A stretch of 64,000 bases of DNA from an uncultured Lachnospiraceae bacterium. GTDB lineage: Bacteria > Bacillota > Clostridia > Lachnospirales > Lachnospiraceae. The notes beneath the pieces were generated by a model. That model saw nothing but the letters and a program-made list of their open reading frames with translations. It was not told the DNA's origin and made no database searches. This document shows, piece by piece, positions 52,119-61,700 of this stretch. The position numbers and the translations under genes are program-made. Where the stretch lies: assembly GCA_947566645.1 (NCBI GenBank), contig CANOKL010000002.1, positions 1-64,000 of the forward strand. Reading direction: 5' to 3'. The first letter of the stretch is position 1, and every line of letters begins with the position of its first letter.

Positions 52119-54251
52119 ATGAACAACATTGAAAAAGATATAGCTCAGGGCTATGCCGATTTTGCAGATGATGAACAAAGCACAGCATTTTACTTTGAAG
52201 AAACATCCAGCTTTTCTGAGATGAGTGATATAAACAAAAAGCTCCGTACTTATTTTGACGGTAAGATTGTCCGTAAGGATTTGACAAAATCTATCAAAGA
52301 GGGTGCAAATGTTCCGGTTTATGTTTTAGAATTTTTGCTTGGACAGTACTGTAGTTCGGACGACCCGTCTATTATTGAGGAAGGCGTGGCGAATGTAAAA
52401 AGAATACTGGCAGACAACTATGTACGACCAGACGAAGCACAGAAAATTCTTTCATTGCTCCGTCAGAGAGGAAGTCATACAGTAATTGATAAGATTACGG
52501 TTAATTTGAATATCAAGAAAGATACTTACGAAGCCGAGTTTTCTAACCTTGGAATTAAAGCAATTCCGATTAGCGAAGATTATCCGAGTAAATTTGACCG
52601 TCTGCTTTGTGGCGGTATCTGGTGTATCGTTCAGCTTGAGTACGAATATATAGAGGAAGATAAGAATGCTTTGCCTATTCATATCCGTAAACTTACACCG
52701 ATTCAAATGCCGCACGTAGACATCAATGAACTGAAGCAAGGCAGAAAAGCATTTACAAAAGATGAATGGATAAGCATAATACTCCGTTCTATCGGTATGG
52801 AACCAGATACACTGACCGAAAGAGAAAAGTGGCTGCTTCTGGCTCGTATGTTACCGCTTGTAGAAAACAATTTTAACTTATGCGAACTCGGACCGAGAAG
52901 CACAGGTAAATCTCATTTGTATAAGGAAATTTCACCGAATAGTATTCTTGTTTCCGGTGGTCAGACGACAGTTGCCAATCTGTTCTACAATATGGCAAGA
53001 AAGGCTGTTGGTCTTGTCGGTTTGTGGGATTGTGTTGCTTTTGATGAGGTTGCGGGTATCAATTTCAAGGATAAAGACGGTATTCAGATAATGAAAGATT
53101 ACATGGCTTCCGGCTCTTTCGCACGAGGAAAAGAGGAAAAATCTGCTTCTGCATCAATGGTATTTGTTGGTAATATCAACCAGAGTGTTGATGTGCTGTT
53201 GAAAACATCAAGTTTGTTTGCTCCGTTCCCGCCAGAAATGGGAACAGATACAGCATTTCTTGACCGTATGCACTGTTATATTCCGGGGTGGGAAATCCCT
53301 AAGTTCAGACCACAGCACTTTACAAATGACTATGGATTTATCAGTGATTATCTTGCAGAGTTTATCAGAGAACTTCGCAAAGAACAGTATGGAGATGCAC
53401 TTGATAAATATTTCCGACTTGGAAAGAACTTAAATCAGCGTGATACGATTGCAGTCCGAAAGATGGTCGGTGGATTTATCAAACTGCTTTATCCGGATGG
53501 AGCATATACCAAAGAAGAACTGGAAGAAGTTTTAAAGATTTCGCTTGAAATGCGTCGCAGAGTAAAAGAACAGTTGAAGAAACTCGGTGGTATGGAGTTC
53601 TATGATGTCAATTTCTCATACATTGATAATGAAACCTTTGAGGAATTCTATGTATCCGTTCCAGAGCAGAGTGGTGGAAAGCTGATTCCAGAAGGAATGT
53701 GCAATCCGGGACAAGTCTATACCGTGGCTCAGGGCAAAACGGGTATGCTTGGTGTATTCCGCCTGGAATCTCAGATGATGCCGGGTAATGGAAAGTTTGA
53801 GCGTTCCGGTCTTGGCTCTGATGGAAAATGCAAAGAAGCAACGAATACAGCGTTTAACTTCCTGAAAGCAAATTCTAACCGTATCAGTGGCTCTATCAGT
53901 ACAACGACAAAGGACTATATTATCAATTACCAGGATCTGCAGGGGATTGGTATGACAGATAAATTGGCATTGCCGACATTGATTGCACTATCATCAGTGG
54001 CACTGGGTAAACCTGTTGCAAGCAGTCTTGCAGTTCTTGGAGAAATCAGTATCGCAGGAACACTTATTAAAGTTGATGAGCTTGCAAACAGCTTGCAGGT
54101 ATGTTTAGACAGTGGAGCAAAGAAAGTCTTGTTGCCTATCGTATCAGCGGCAGACATCGGAGCAGTTCCATCGGATTTAATTGGCTGCTTTAATCTGATT
54201 TTCTATTCCAGTGCGGAAGATGCGGTATATAAGGCATTGGGTGTGGAATAA
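52119..54251 (+). CDS. brxL: BREX-1 BrxL AAA+/Lon-like protein
   Basis: A 710-residue protein. The AAA+ domain has CELGPRSTGKSHLYKEISPN (Walker A at about residue 265), VAFDEVAGINFKDKDGIQI (Walker B) and ASMVFVGNINQSVD (sensor 1). The C-terminal Lon-like domain (about 590–710) ends SLQVCLDSGAKKVLLPIVSA, but the Ser–Lys protease dyad is not where Lon has it (Lys and Asn at those places by my alignment), in agreement with BrxL being a DNA-binding machine rather than a protease. GAGGAGGATTAGATTATA precedes the ATG. In BREX, BrxL is needed for phage blocking but not for methylation. Confidence 0.93.
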   Translation: MNNIEKDIAQGYADFADDEQSTAFYFEETSSFSEMSDINKKLRTYFDGKIVRKDLTKSIKEGANVPVYVLEFLLGQYCSSDDPSIIEEGVANVKRILADNYVRPDEAQKILSLLRQRGSHTVIDKITVNLNIKKDTYEAEFSNLGIKAIPISEDYPSKFDRLLCGGIWCIVQLEYEYIEEDKNALPIHIRKLTPIQMPHVDINELKQGRKAFTKDEWISIILRSIGMEPDTLTEREKWLLLARMLPLVENNFNLCELGPRSTGKSHLYKEISPNSILVSGGQTTVANLFYNMARKAVGLVGLWDCVAFDEVAGINFKDKDGIQIMKDYMASGSFARGKEEKSASASMVFVGNINQSVDVLLKTSSLFAPFPPEMGTDTAFLDRMHCYIPGWEIPKFRPQHFTNDYGFISDYLAEFIRELRKEQYGDALDKYFRLGKNLNQRDTIAVRKMVGGFIKLLYPDGAYTKEELEEVLKISLEMRRRVKEQLKKLGGMEFYDVNFSYIDNETFEEFYVSVPEQSGGKLIPEGMCNPGQVYTVAQGKTGMLGVFRLESQMMPGNGKFERSGLGSDGKCKEATNTAFNFLKANSNRISGSISTTTKDYIINYQDLQGIGMTDKLALPTLIALSSVALGKPVASSLAVLGEISIAGTLIKVDELANSLQVCLDSGAKKVLLPIVSAADIGAVPSDLIGCFNLIFYSSAEDAVYKALGVE

Positions 54252-54316
54252 AAAGACAATGCGATGATAGATTTTTAAATTGTGCAGACAGTCTGCGCAA
54301 TTAGGAAAGGAAGGCT

Positions 54317-55291
54317 ATGGAAACTAAGCCAAGGATTTTATACTTACAAAAGATTTTGCTGGAAAGAACCGATGAAGAAAATCCTCTTTCTACAACACAG
54401 TTAATCAATATATTGAATGAAGAATACGGAATATCTGCACATAGAACTACTGTTACGAAAGATATTGCTGCGCTTCAGGAGTTTGGAATGGATATTGTGA
54501 CAATCCATACCACTCAAAGTAAATACTTTGTAGCCAGTCGTAAGTTTGAACTGTCGGAACTGAAATTGTTGATTGACGCAGTAGAGTCATCAAAGTTCAT
54601 TACAAAGAAGAGAAGCGATGTTCTGATTGAGAAGATACATACGATGACCAGTCCAGGGCAGGTGGCAAAGCTGAAACGTAATAATTATGTGGTCAATCGA
54701 ATTAAGCCGGATAATGAGCAGATTTATTACACTATAGACGCTATAAACGATGCCATCAATGCAGGCAGACAGATTTCTTTCCAGTATTATGATTATACAG
54801 GATTAAAGAAAAAGATTCTGAAGAATAAGGGCGAGATTTATAAACTCAGTCCGTACAAACTTCTCTGGAATGGGGATAATTATTATGTTATGGGATACTC
54901 TGAGAAGAAAAGCAAGGTTATCAATTTCAGGGTAGACCGTATTGCTTCTAAACCGGAGATATTGAATAGGGACATTATCCCTATGTCCGATGATTTTGAT
55001 ATTGAGAATTTTACAAAAGAAGTATTCTTTATGTTCTCCGGCGAGAAAGTTCTTGTGGATTTGCGATGTGATAACAGCTTGATGAAAACGATGGTTGACC
55101 GCTTTGGAGAAGATGTGATGATCCTTGCGTATGATATGACTTCCTTTAGGGTACAGACCGAAGTATCAGCCAGTCCTACTTTTTTCGGTTGGGTGTTTGG
55201 TTTCAATGGCAAAATACAGATACTTGCGCCGGAAAGCGTGAAAGAGCAATACAGACAGATGATTGCAAGAGCTGATGGGGATACAGTATAA
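54317..55291 (+). CDS. WYL-domain transcriptional regulator (BrxR-like)
   Basis: A 324-residue regulator: N-terminal winged helix (STTQLINILNEEYGISAHRT, TVTKDIAALQEFGMDIVT), central WYL domain (RQISFQYYDYTGLKKKILKN; YKLSPYKLLWNGDNYYVMGY; INFRVDRI) and C-terminal WCX extension (DLRCDNSLMKTMVDRFGEDV). BrxR regulators of BREX loci have this architecture but are usually the first gene; here it is the last, 65 bases after brxL. It may sense nucleic acid or a small ligand and repress the island. Its stop lies 13 bases before addB, so it marks the right edge of the island. Confidence 0.85.
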   Translation: METKPRILYLQKILLERTDEENPLSTTQLINILNEEYGISAHRTTVTKDIAALQEFGMDIVTIHTTQSKYFVASRKFELSELKLLIDAVESSKFITKKRSDVLIEKIHTMTSPGQVAKLKRNNYVVNRIKPDNEQIYYTIDAINDAINAGRQISFQYYDYTGLKKKILKNKGEIYKLSPYKLLWNGDNYYVMGYSEKKSKVINFRVDRIASKPEILNRDIIPMSDDFDIENFTKEVFFMFSGEKVLVDLRCDNSLMKTMVDRFGEDVMILAYDMTSFRVQTEVSASPTFFGWVFGFNGKIQILAPESVKEQYRQMIARADGDTV

Positions 55292-55304
55292 GAGGAGGAA
55301 TAAA

Positions 55305-58300
55305 ATGTCTTTTCAGTTTATTTTCGGTCCTTCGGGGTCCGGCAAATCTTATCAGTTATATCAGAATATTATAGAGGAATCAAGGAAACGTCCGGAGGAG
55401 AATTTTATTGTCCTTGTGCCGGAGCAGTTTACTATGCAGACGCAGAAAGACCTGGTCATGCAGCATCCGAGCCACTGTATTATGAATATTGACGTGTTAA
55501 GCTTCGGGCGGCTTGCGTACCGTGTGTTCGAGGAGACGGGCGGGGGCGTTCTGCCTGTGCTTGACGATGAGGGGAAGAATCTGATTCTGCGCAAGATTGC
55601 GGCAGATTACGAGGATGATCTTCTTGTACTTAAGGGAAATATGAAAAAGCTTGGATACATCAGTGAAGTGAAATCTGCTATTTCAGAGTTTACCCAGTAT
55701 GATATCGGCGAGGAGGAACTGGAGCGCATCATGGAGGCGGCAGGCGAGGGTTCCGGGCTTTACTATAAGCTGATGGATCTCCAGGTTTTATACAGAGGAT
55801 TTACAGACTACCTGCAAAAGAAGTACATTACGAAGGAAGAGCTTCTGGATGTCTTAAGCCGTGAGATTCCGAAGTCAGAGCTTTTGAAAAACAGCACGGT
55901 CGTACTGGACGGATTCACCGGATTTACCCCGGTGCAGAACCGCCTGCTGCGGGAGCTTATACTGCGCTGCCGCAAGGTGGTTGTGACTGTGATTATGGAT
56001 GAGCGGGAGAACCCTTATGCCTGTAAGCACCCATATCAGCTGTTTGCACTTAGCAAGCGGATGGTTACTTCACTTGTGGAGATTACAAAGGAGGCAAAGA
56101 TACGGATGGAGGAGCCGGTCTGCCTGTATGGAGGGACGCCCTGGCGGTTCCGTGAAAATGATGTATTTGCATTCCTGGAACACAATCTTTTCCGGTACGG
56201 GAAGGAAACTTATAAAAAGGAGCAGGAGGCCATCGGGCTTCATGCGGCGAGAAATCCGAAGGAGGAGTCCGTTCTGGCAGCGGGGGAGATCCGAAGGCTT
56301 GTCAGGAAGGAGAATTACCGTTACCGGGACATAGGGGTGATCGTCAGCAATATGGATGTGTACGGTGATTATCTGGAGCAGGCGTTTGAAGCCTACGACA
56401 TCCCGGTATTTATGGATCATAAGAGGAGTATCCTGCTGAATCCGTTTGTAGAATACATCCGGAGTCTCTTAAATATGGCGGAGCAGAACTTTACCTGTGA
56501 GAGCGTGTTCCGTTTCCTGCGGACAGGTCTTTCAGGGCTTTCTTATGAAGAGGTCTGCGGGATGGAAAACTATGTGATTGGAACAGGAATCAAGGGGTAT
56601 AAGAGATGGCAGGAGCGCTGGGTCCGCCGTCTGCGCGGCATGAAAGAGGAAGAGCTTGCCCATGTCAACCATTGCCGGGTAATGTTTGTGGAGATGGTCG
56701 ATGAGCTGGTATTTGTGCTGAGACAGAGAAAGAAGACCGTAAAGGATATTACAATGGCGGTCTACCAGTTTATGGTGAAGGAGGAGCTTCAGAAGAAGCT
56801 TAAGATACAGGAGGAAGCCTTTCAGGAGGCGGGAGATCTGGCGCTTGCAAAGGAGTATGCACAGATTTACCGCATACTTATCGAACTACTTGAAAAATTC
56901 GTGGAGCTTCTGGGGGATGAGCCAGTATCCTTAAGTGAATATGGCAAGCTCCTGGATGCAGGGCTTGCGGAGGCCCGGGTGGGGGTCATCCCTCCTGGTG
57001 TGGACCAGGTCGTTGTGGGGGATGTGAAGCGCACCAGGCTTAAGGACATTAAGGCTTTGCTGTTTCTGGGGGCAAATGACGCTTATCTTCCAGGGACGCT
57101 GCTTCGGACCGGGCTTCTTACGGAGCGTGACAGGGAGTGTTTTCAGAAAGAAAAGCTGCCATTATCGCCCGGGGGCAAGGAGGAGGCATATATTCAGAAG
57201 TTTTATCTGTACATGAATCTTACGAAGCCTTCCGAAAAGCTGGATATCTATTACAGCAAGGTATCCTCTGATGGAAAGAGCATGCGTCCTTCCTATCTGG
57301 TGCAGGAGATCCGGCGGCTGTATCCCCTCTTGCCAGTGCAGGATGAGGAGGAGAAAGGGCTGTCCGACAGAGAACTTACGGAGCAGATGGGAATGGATGC
57401 TCTGATTCAGGGATTCTTAAGCCCCCGGGGAATGGATCAGGCATGGCAGGAGCTTTACTCCTGGTACCTGAGTAGCCCGGAATGGAAGGAGAAGGCAGAG
57501 AGGCTCCTGCTGGCCGGTTACTACCACCGTCCTGCGGACGGACTGACAGGGGCAGTGGCCAGGAAGCTTTACGGAGAGAATTTTGAGGACAGTATTACGA
57601 GAATCGAGCGCTTTTCGGCCTGTGCATTCGCTCATTTCCTGTCCTATGGGCTGGGATTAAGAGAGAGGCAGGAATATGAATTTCAGGCAGTGGATCTGGG
57701 AAATGTATGCCACAGCGCGCTAGAGAGATTCTCCAGGAAAGTGGAGGAGGCGGGAGTTCTCTGGACAGAGCTCTCGGGTGAAGAGGCGGATGCCCTGATC
57801 GGGGAAAGCGTGGAGGAGGTCATCACGGACTACGGAAACTCCGTTCTCTATAGCTCTGCCCGCAATGAATATATGATTGTGCGGATGAAAAAGCTGCTTG
57901 CCCGGACGGTCTGGGCCCTCACAGAGCAGCTTAGGGCAGGGGATTTTGTTCCGTCAGCCTATGAACTACGGTTTGGAAATGGCAAGATTGACCGGATCGA
58001 CACCTGCGAGGACGGGGATCGCCTTTATGTAAAGGTTTTGGACTATAAAACAGGCGGAACCTCCTTTGACGTGGCTGCCCTTTATTATGGGCTTCAGCTC
58101 CAGCTGATGGTGTATATGGATGCGGCGCTTAAGGAACAGGAGAAGCGCCATCCGGGGAAAGAGGTCATCCCTGCAGGGGTATTTTATTACCGGATCCAGG
58201 ATCCCCTTGTGGAGAAAAAGGAGGATCAGGAAGAGACTGGACAGGATATTTTAAAGGAGCTGAAGCCGGACGGTATGATTAATCTGAAAGAAGAGGTTCT

Positions 58301-58727
58301 GTTCCATCTGGACCGGCAGATGGAGGGAGAATCCATGGCGGCTCCTTTGAAATATAATAAAAACGGCAGTCTTTCCAAGAGCTCAAAGGCGGTGCCGGAG
58401 GAAGAATTCCAGGTAATGATGAGACACGCCGTGAAAAAGGTTCAGGAGACCCACAGGCAGATCTTAAGTGGGAAGACAGATGCTCTGCCCTACCGGAGAG
58501 GCCAGGAGAGCGGATGTGATTACTGCGGCTTCCGGCATGTGTGCGGATTTGACGTAAAGATACCCGGTTTCCGCTACCGGGACATTGGGAAGATGAGCAA
58601 AGAGGAGGCAATCGCTGCCATGAAGCGTGAGACAGATGAAGTCCGGTCCGTCCCACAGGAAACAGACAGAACACCGGGAATAAACGAGCCGAAGGGAATC
58701 AATCACAGGTCAGGAGAGGAGGTATAA
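55305..58727 (+). CDS. addB: ATP-dependent helicase-nuclease subunit B
   Basis: A 1140-residue AddB subunit of the AddAB end-resection enzyme, the Firmicutes counterpart of RecBCD. FIFGPSGSGKSYQLYQNIIE (Walker A-like) begins the protein; the C-terminal PD-(D/E)XK nuclease has YVKVLDYKTGGTSFDVAALY, and the iron-sulphur cysteines are ERFSACAFAHFLSYG plus CDYCGFRHVCGFD. AddAB degrades linear phage DNA and recognises Chi. ATG 55305 has AGAGGAGGAATAAA before it; the longer upstream extension runs into the WYL gene and is rejected. GC content rises sharply at this gene, marking the return to core chromosome. Confidence 0.95.
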   Translation: MSFQFIFGPSGSGKSYQLYQNIIEESRKRPEENFIVLVPEQFTMQTQKDLVMQHPSHCIMNIDVLSFGRLAYRVFEETGGGVLPVLDDEGKNLILRKIAADYEDDLLVLKGNMKKLGYISEVKSAISEFTQYDIGEEELERIMEAAGEGSGLYYKLMDLQVLYRGFTDYLQKKYITKEELLDVLSREIPKSELLKNSTVVLDGFTGFTPVQNRLLRELILRCRKVVVTVIMDERENPYACKHPYQLFALSKRMVTSLVEITKEAKIRMEEPVCLYGGTPWRFRENDVFAFLEHNLFRYGKETYKKEQEAIGLHAARNPKEESVLAAGEIRRLVRKENYRYRDIGVIVSNMDVYGDYLEQAFEAYDIPVFMDHKRSILLNPFVEYIRSLLNMAEQNFTCESVFRFLRTGLSGLSYEEVCGMENYVIGTGIKGYKRWQERWVRRLRGMKEEELAHVNHCRVMFVEMVDELVFVLRQRKKTVKDITMAVYQFMVKEELQKKLKIQEEAFQEAGDLALAKEYAQIYRILIELLEKFVELLGDEPVSLSEYGKLLDAGLAEARVGVIPPGVDQVVVGDVKRTRLKDIKALLFLGANDAYLPGTLLRTGLLTERDRECFQKEKLPLSPGGKEEAYIQKFYLYMNLTKPSEKLDIYYSKVSSDGKSMRPSYLVQEIRRLYPLLPVQDEEEKGLSDRELTEQMGMDALIQGFLSPRGMDQAWQELYSWYLSSPEWKEKAERLLLAGYYHRPADGLTGAVARKLYGENFEDSITRIERFSACAFAHFLSYGLGLRERQEYEFQAVDLGNVCHSALERFSRKVEEAGVLWTELSGEEADALIGESVEEVITDYGNSVLYSSARNEYMIVRMKKLLARTVWALTEQLRAGDFVPSAYELRFGNGKIDRIDTCEDGDRLYVKVLDYKTGGTSFDVAALYYGLQLQLMVYMDAALKEQEKRHPGKEVIPAGVFYYRIQDPLVEKKEDQEETGQDILKELKPDGMINLKEEVLFHLDRQMEGESMAAPLKYNKNGSLSKSSKAVPEEEFQVMMRHAVKKVQETHRQILSGKTDALPYRRGQESGCDYCGFRHVCGFDVKIPGFRYRDIGKMSKEEAIAAMKRETDEVRSVPQETDRTPGINEPKGINHRSGEEV

Positions 58728-58731
58728 GGAT

Positions 58732-61700
58732 ATGGGTATGACATGGACAAAAGAACAGAAACAGGTCATTGACCTTAGGGGCCGCAATATCCTTGTGTCT
58801 GCTGCGGCAGGCTCCGGCAAGACTGCGGTACTGGTGGAGCGGATTATTACAATGCTTACGAAGGATCAAGAGCCGGTAAGCGTGGACCAGCTTCTGATCG
58901 TAACATTTACAGAGGCAGCCGCAGCGGAGATGAAGGAGCGCATCCGCACCGCCATAGAGAAAAAGCTTGAGGAATATCCGGAAAATGAGCATCTGAGGCA
59001 GCAGGCAACGCTGATTCACAATGCACGGATTACAACGATCCACAGCTTCTGCCTGTCGGTCATCCGGGATCACTTTCATGCCATTGACCTTGATCCGGGT
59101 TTCCGGATCGGGGAGGAGGGAGAACTTAAGCTTTTGCGCCAGGATGTTCTGGAGGCGCTCTTAGAAGAACAGTACCAGCTTGCAAGGCCGGAATATCTGG
59201 ATTTTGTGTCAGCATACAGCGGCGGGAGAAATGACAAGAAGCTGGAGGAACTGATTCTTAAGATTTATGAGTTTTCCAGAAGCTACCCGGATTCCAGGGG
59301 GTGGCTTGCAGACTGTGCTTCTGCCTATGAGGCAGAGACAGCCGGGGAACTGGAAGAGAGCCGTCTTGCGGGTGTGATTATGAAACATGCCTTAAGCTCC
59401 CTTAAGGAAGCGTCAGAGCTTCTGGCCCAGGGGCTTGCCCTCTGCAGGGAGGCGGACGGCCCGGCTGCATATGAATCAGCCCTTCTTGCGGATCTTAAGA
59501 TGATCGAAGACTTTTTAAGTACAGATACATTTGCGAAGCTCAATGAAAAGATGCGCCGTCTTGCCTGGGTCCGCCTTCCGGCGAACAGGGATAAGACGGT
59601 TTCAGAGGAAAAGACGGCCCGGGTAAAGGCAGTCCGGGAGGAGGTAAAGGGACTGGCAGGAGATCTCCGCTCCCAGTATTTTTACCAGGATACAGAAGGG
59701 CTTCTTGCGGATCTTAAGCTCTGCCGGGGAAGTATGGAGGTTTTGGCGGATCTTGTGGAGAAGTTTTCAGAGAACTTTGAGGCAGAGAAGCGAAAAAAGG
59801 ATCTCATAGATTTTTCAGACATGGAGCAGTATGCCCTGAGAATACTGACCGAGAGGAAGGACGGGGACTTTGTGCCATCCGTTGTGGCGAGGGAGTACCA
59901 GCAGCAGTTCCGGGAGATCATGATAGACGAGTACCAGGACAGCAACCTCATTCAGGAAACCATACTGACCAGTATTTCCAGGGTATGGGAGGGGCATTAC
60001 AATATCTTTATGGTGGGGGATGTAAAGCAGAGCATTTACCGGTTCCGCCTGTCCAGGCCAGAGCTTTTTATGGAGAAATTTGATACCTATGAGACAGAAG
60101 ACAGTAAAAAACAAAGAATCGACCTTCATAAAAATTTCCGGAGCAGAAAAGAGGTGCTGGAAGGGATAAACTATATCTTCCGCCAGATTATGACCAGGGG
60201 CTTAGGCGGAATTGCCTATGACGATCAGGCGGCTCTCTATGCGGGGGCGTCATTTCCGGATGCAAAGAGCGCCGGGGCTGACACCAGGACAGAGGTGCTT
60301 GTGATTGACAGCGATATGGAGAAGGTGAGGAAATCCCTGGAGGAGAACGGCATGGAACCGGATGCCTCAGAGTCCGGGACAGTTTCCGAGAGGGAGCTGG
60401 AGGCGAGGACCATCGCCGGGCGCATCCGGGAGCTTCTCTTAAACCATCAGGTGACAGACAAAGAGACAGGGGCGCTGCGCCCGGTCCGCTATTCAGATAT
60501 TGTGATTCTGACAAGAAGCATCAAGGGGTTTGCAGATGTATTTACAGAGGTACTGAATAAGGAAGGAATCCCTGCCTGCGCGGGGACGAGAGAGGGGTAC
60601 TTCGAGACGCAGGAGATCGGGGTATTTCTGGATTATCTGCGTGTGCTGGACAACGGGCAGCAGGATATTCCGCTTGCGGCTGTGCTTGCGTCCCCTTTCG
60701 GAGGACTCTCGGCAGAGGAGCTTGCGGTGATAAGAAGCGAATACAAGGAGAGTCCCTTTTTCCTCGCAGTGACCCGGTACCGCAGGGAAGGAAAAGAAGA
60801 GAACATCCGGGGAAAACTCGAACAGTGCTTAAGACAGATAGAGCTGTTCCGTAAGATCGTGCCCTACACACCTATGCATGAGCTCATCCGGAAGATTCTT
60901 ACGGATACGGGGTACGGAGATTTTGTCTCTGCAATGCCGGGCGGAGCCCAGAGAAAGGCGAATCTGGATATGCTTTCTGAAAAAGCAAGAGCCTTTGAAT
61001 CTGCCAGTTATAAGGGACTGTTTCACTTTATCCGCTATATCGGCCAGCTCCGGAAATATGATGTGGATTACGGGGAGGCGGCTCTGGAGGATGAGCAGTC
61101 AGACACAGTCCGTCTGATGACCATTCACAAAAGCAAAGGACTGGAATTCCCCATTGTATTTGTGGCAGGCATGGGAAAACGCTTCAATATGCAGGATGCA
61201 AGGAGCAGCGCCGTACTCCACCAGAGGATGGGCGTGGGCCTGGATGCGGTAGATCTGAACCTGCGTACCAAAAGCCCAAGCCTGGTGAAAAAAGTCATCC
61301 AGAAGGAGGAAGCACTGGACAGCCTGGGAGAGGAACTCAGGGTTCTCTACGTAGCCCTGACCCGTGCAAGGGAGAAGCTGATTATTACCGGAACCATCTC
61401 AAACCTTGAAAAAAAGCTTGACAGTTTCCAGATGATAAAAGACCAGGAGGAAGAGCCCATAAGCTTTGGAAAGCTTAGCAGGGCAGCGACTTACTGGGAC
61501 TTCATCCTTCCGGCACTTATGCGGCTTACGCCAGAGATTCCGGTAAAATTAAGGACGCTGACCCTGGAAGATGCAGTGCGGGAGGAGGCTGCCGAGGAGA
61601 CAGCCGGGAGAATGAAAAAATCTGTCCTGGAGAACTGGGACACCGGGCGGGTCTATGATGAGGCGACAAGAGAGATGCTGGAGGAGCAGTTTGGATTTAC

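Noticed and set aside
43871..54251. Complete BREX type 1 system
   Set aside because: brxA, brxB and brxC are missing and pglX lacks its N-terminal third.
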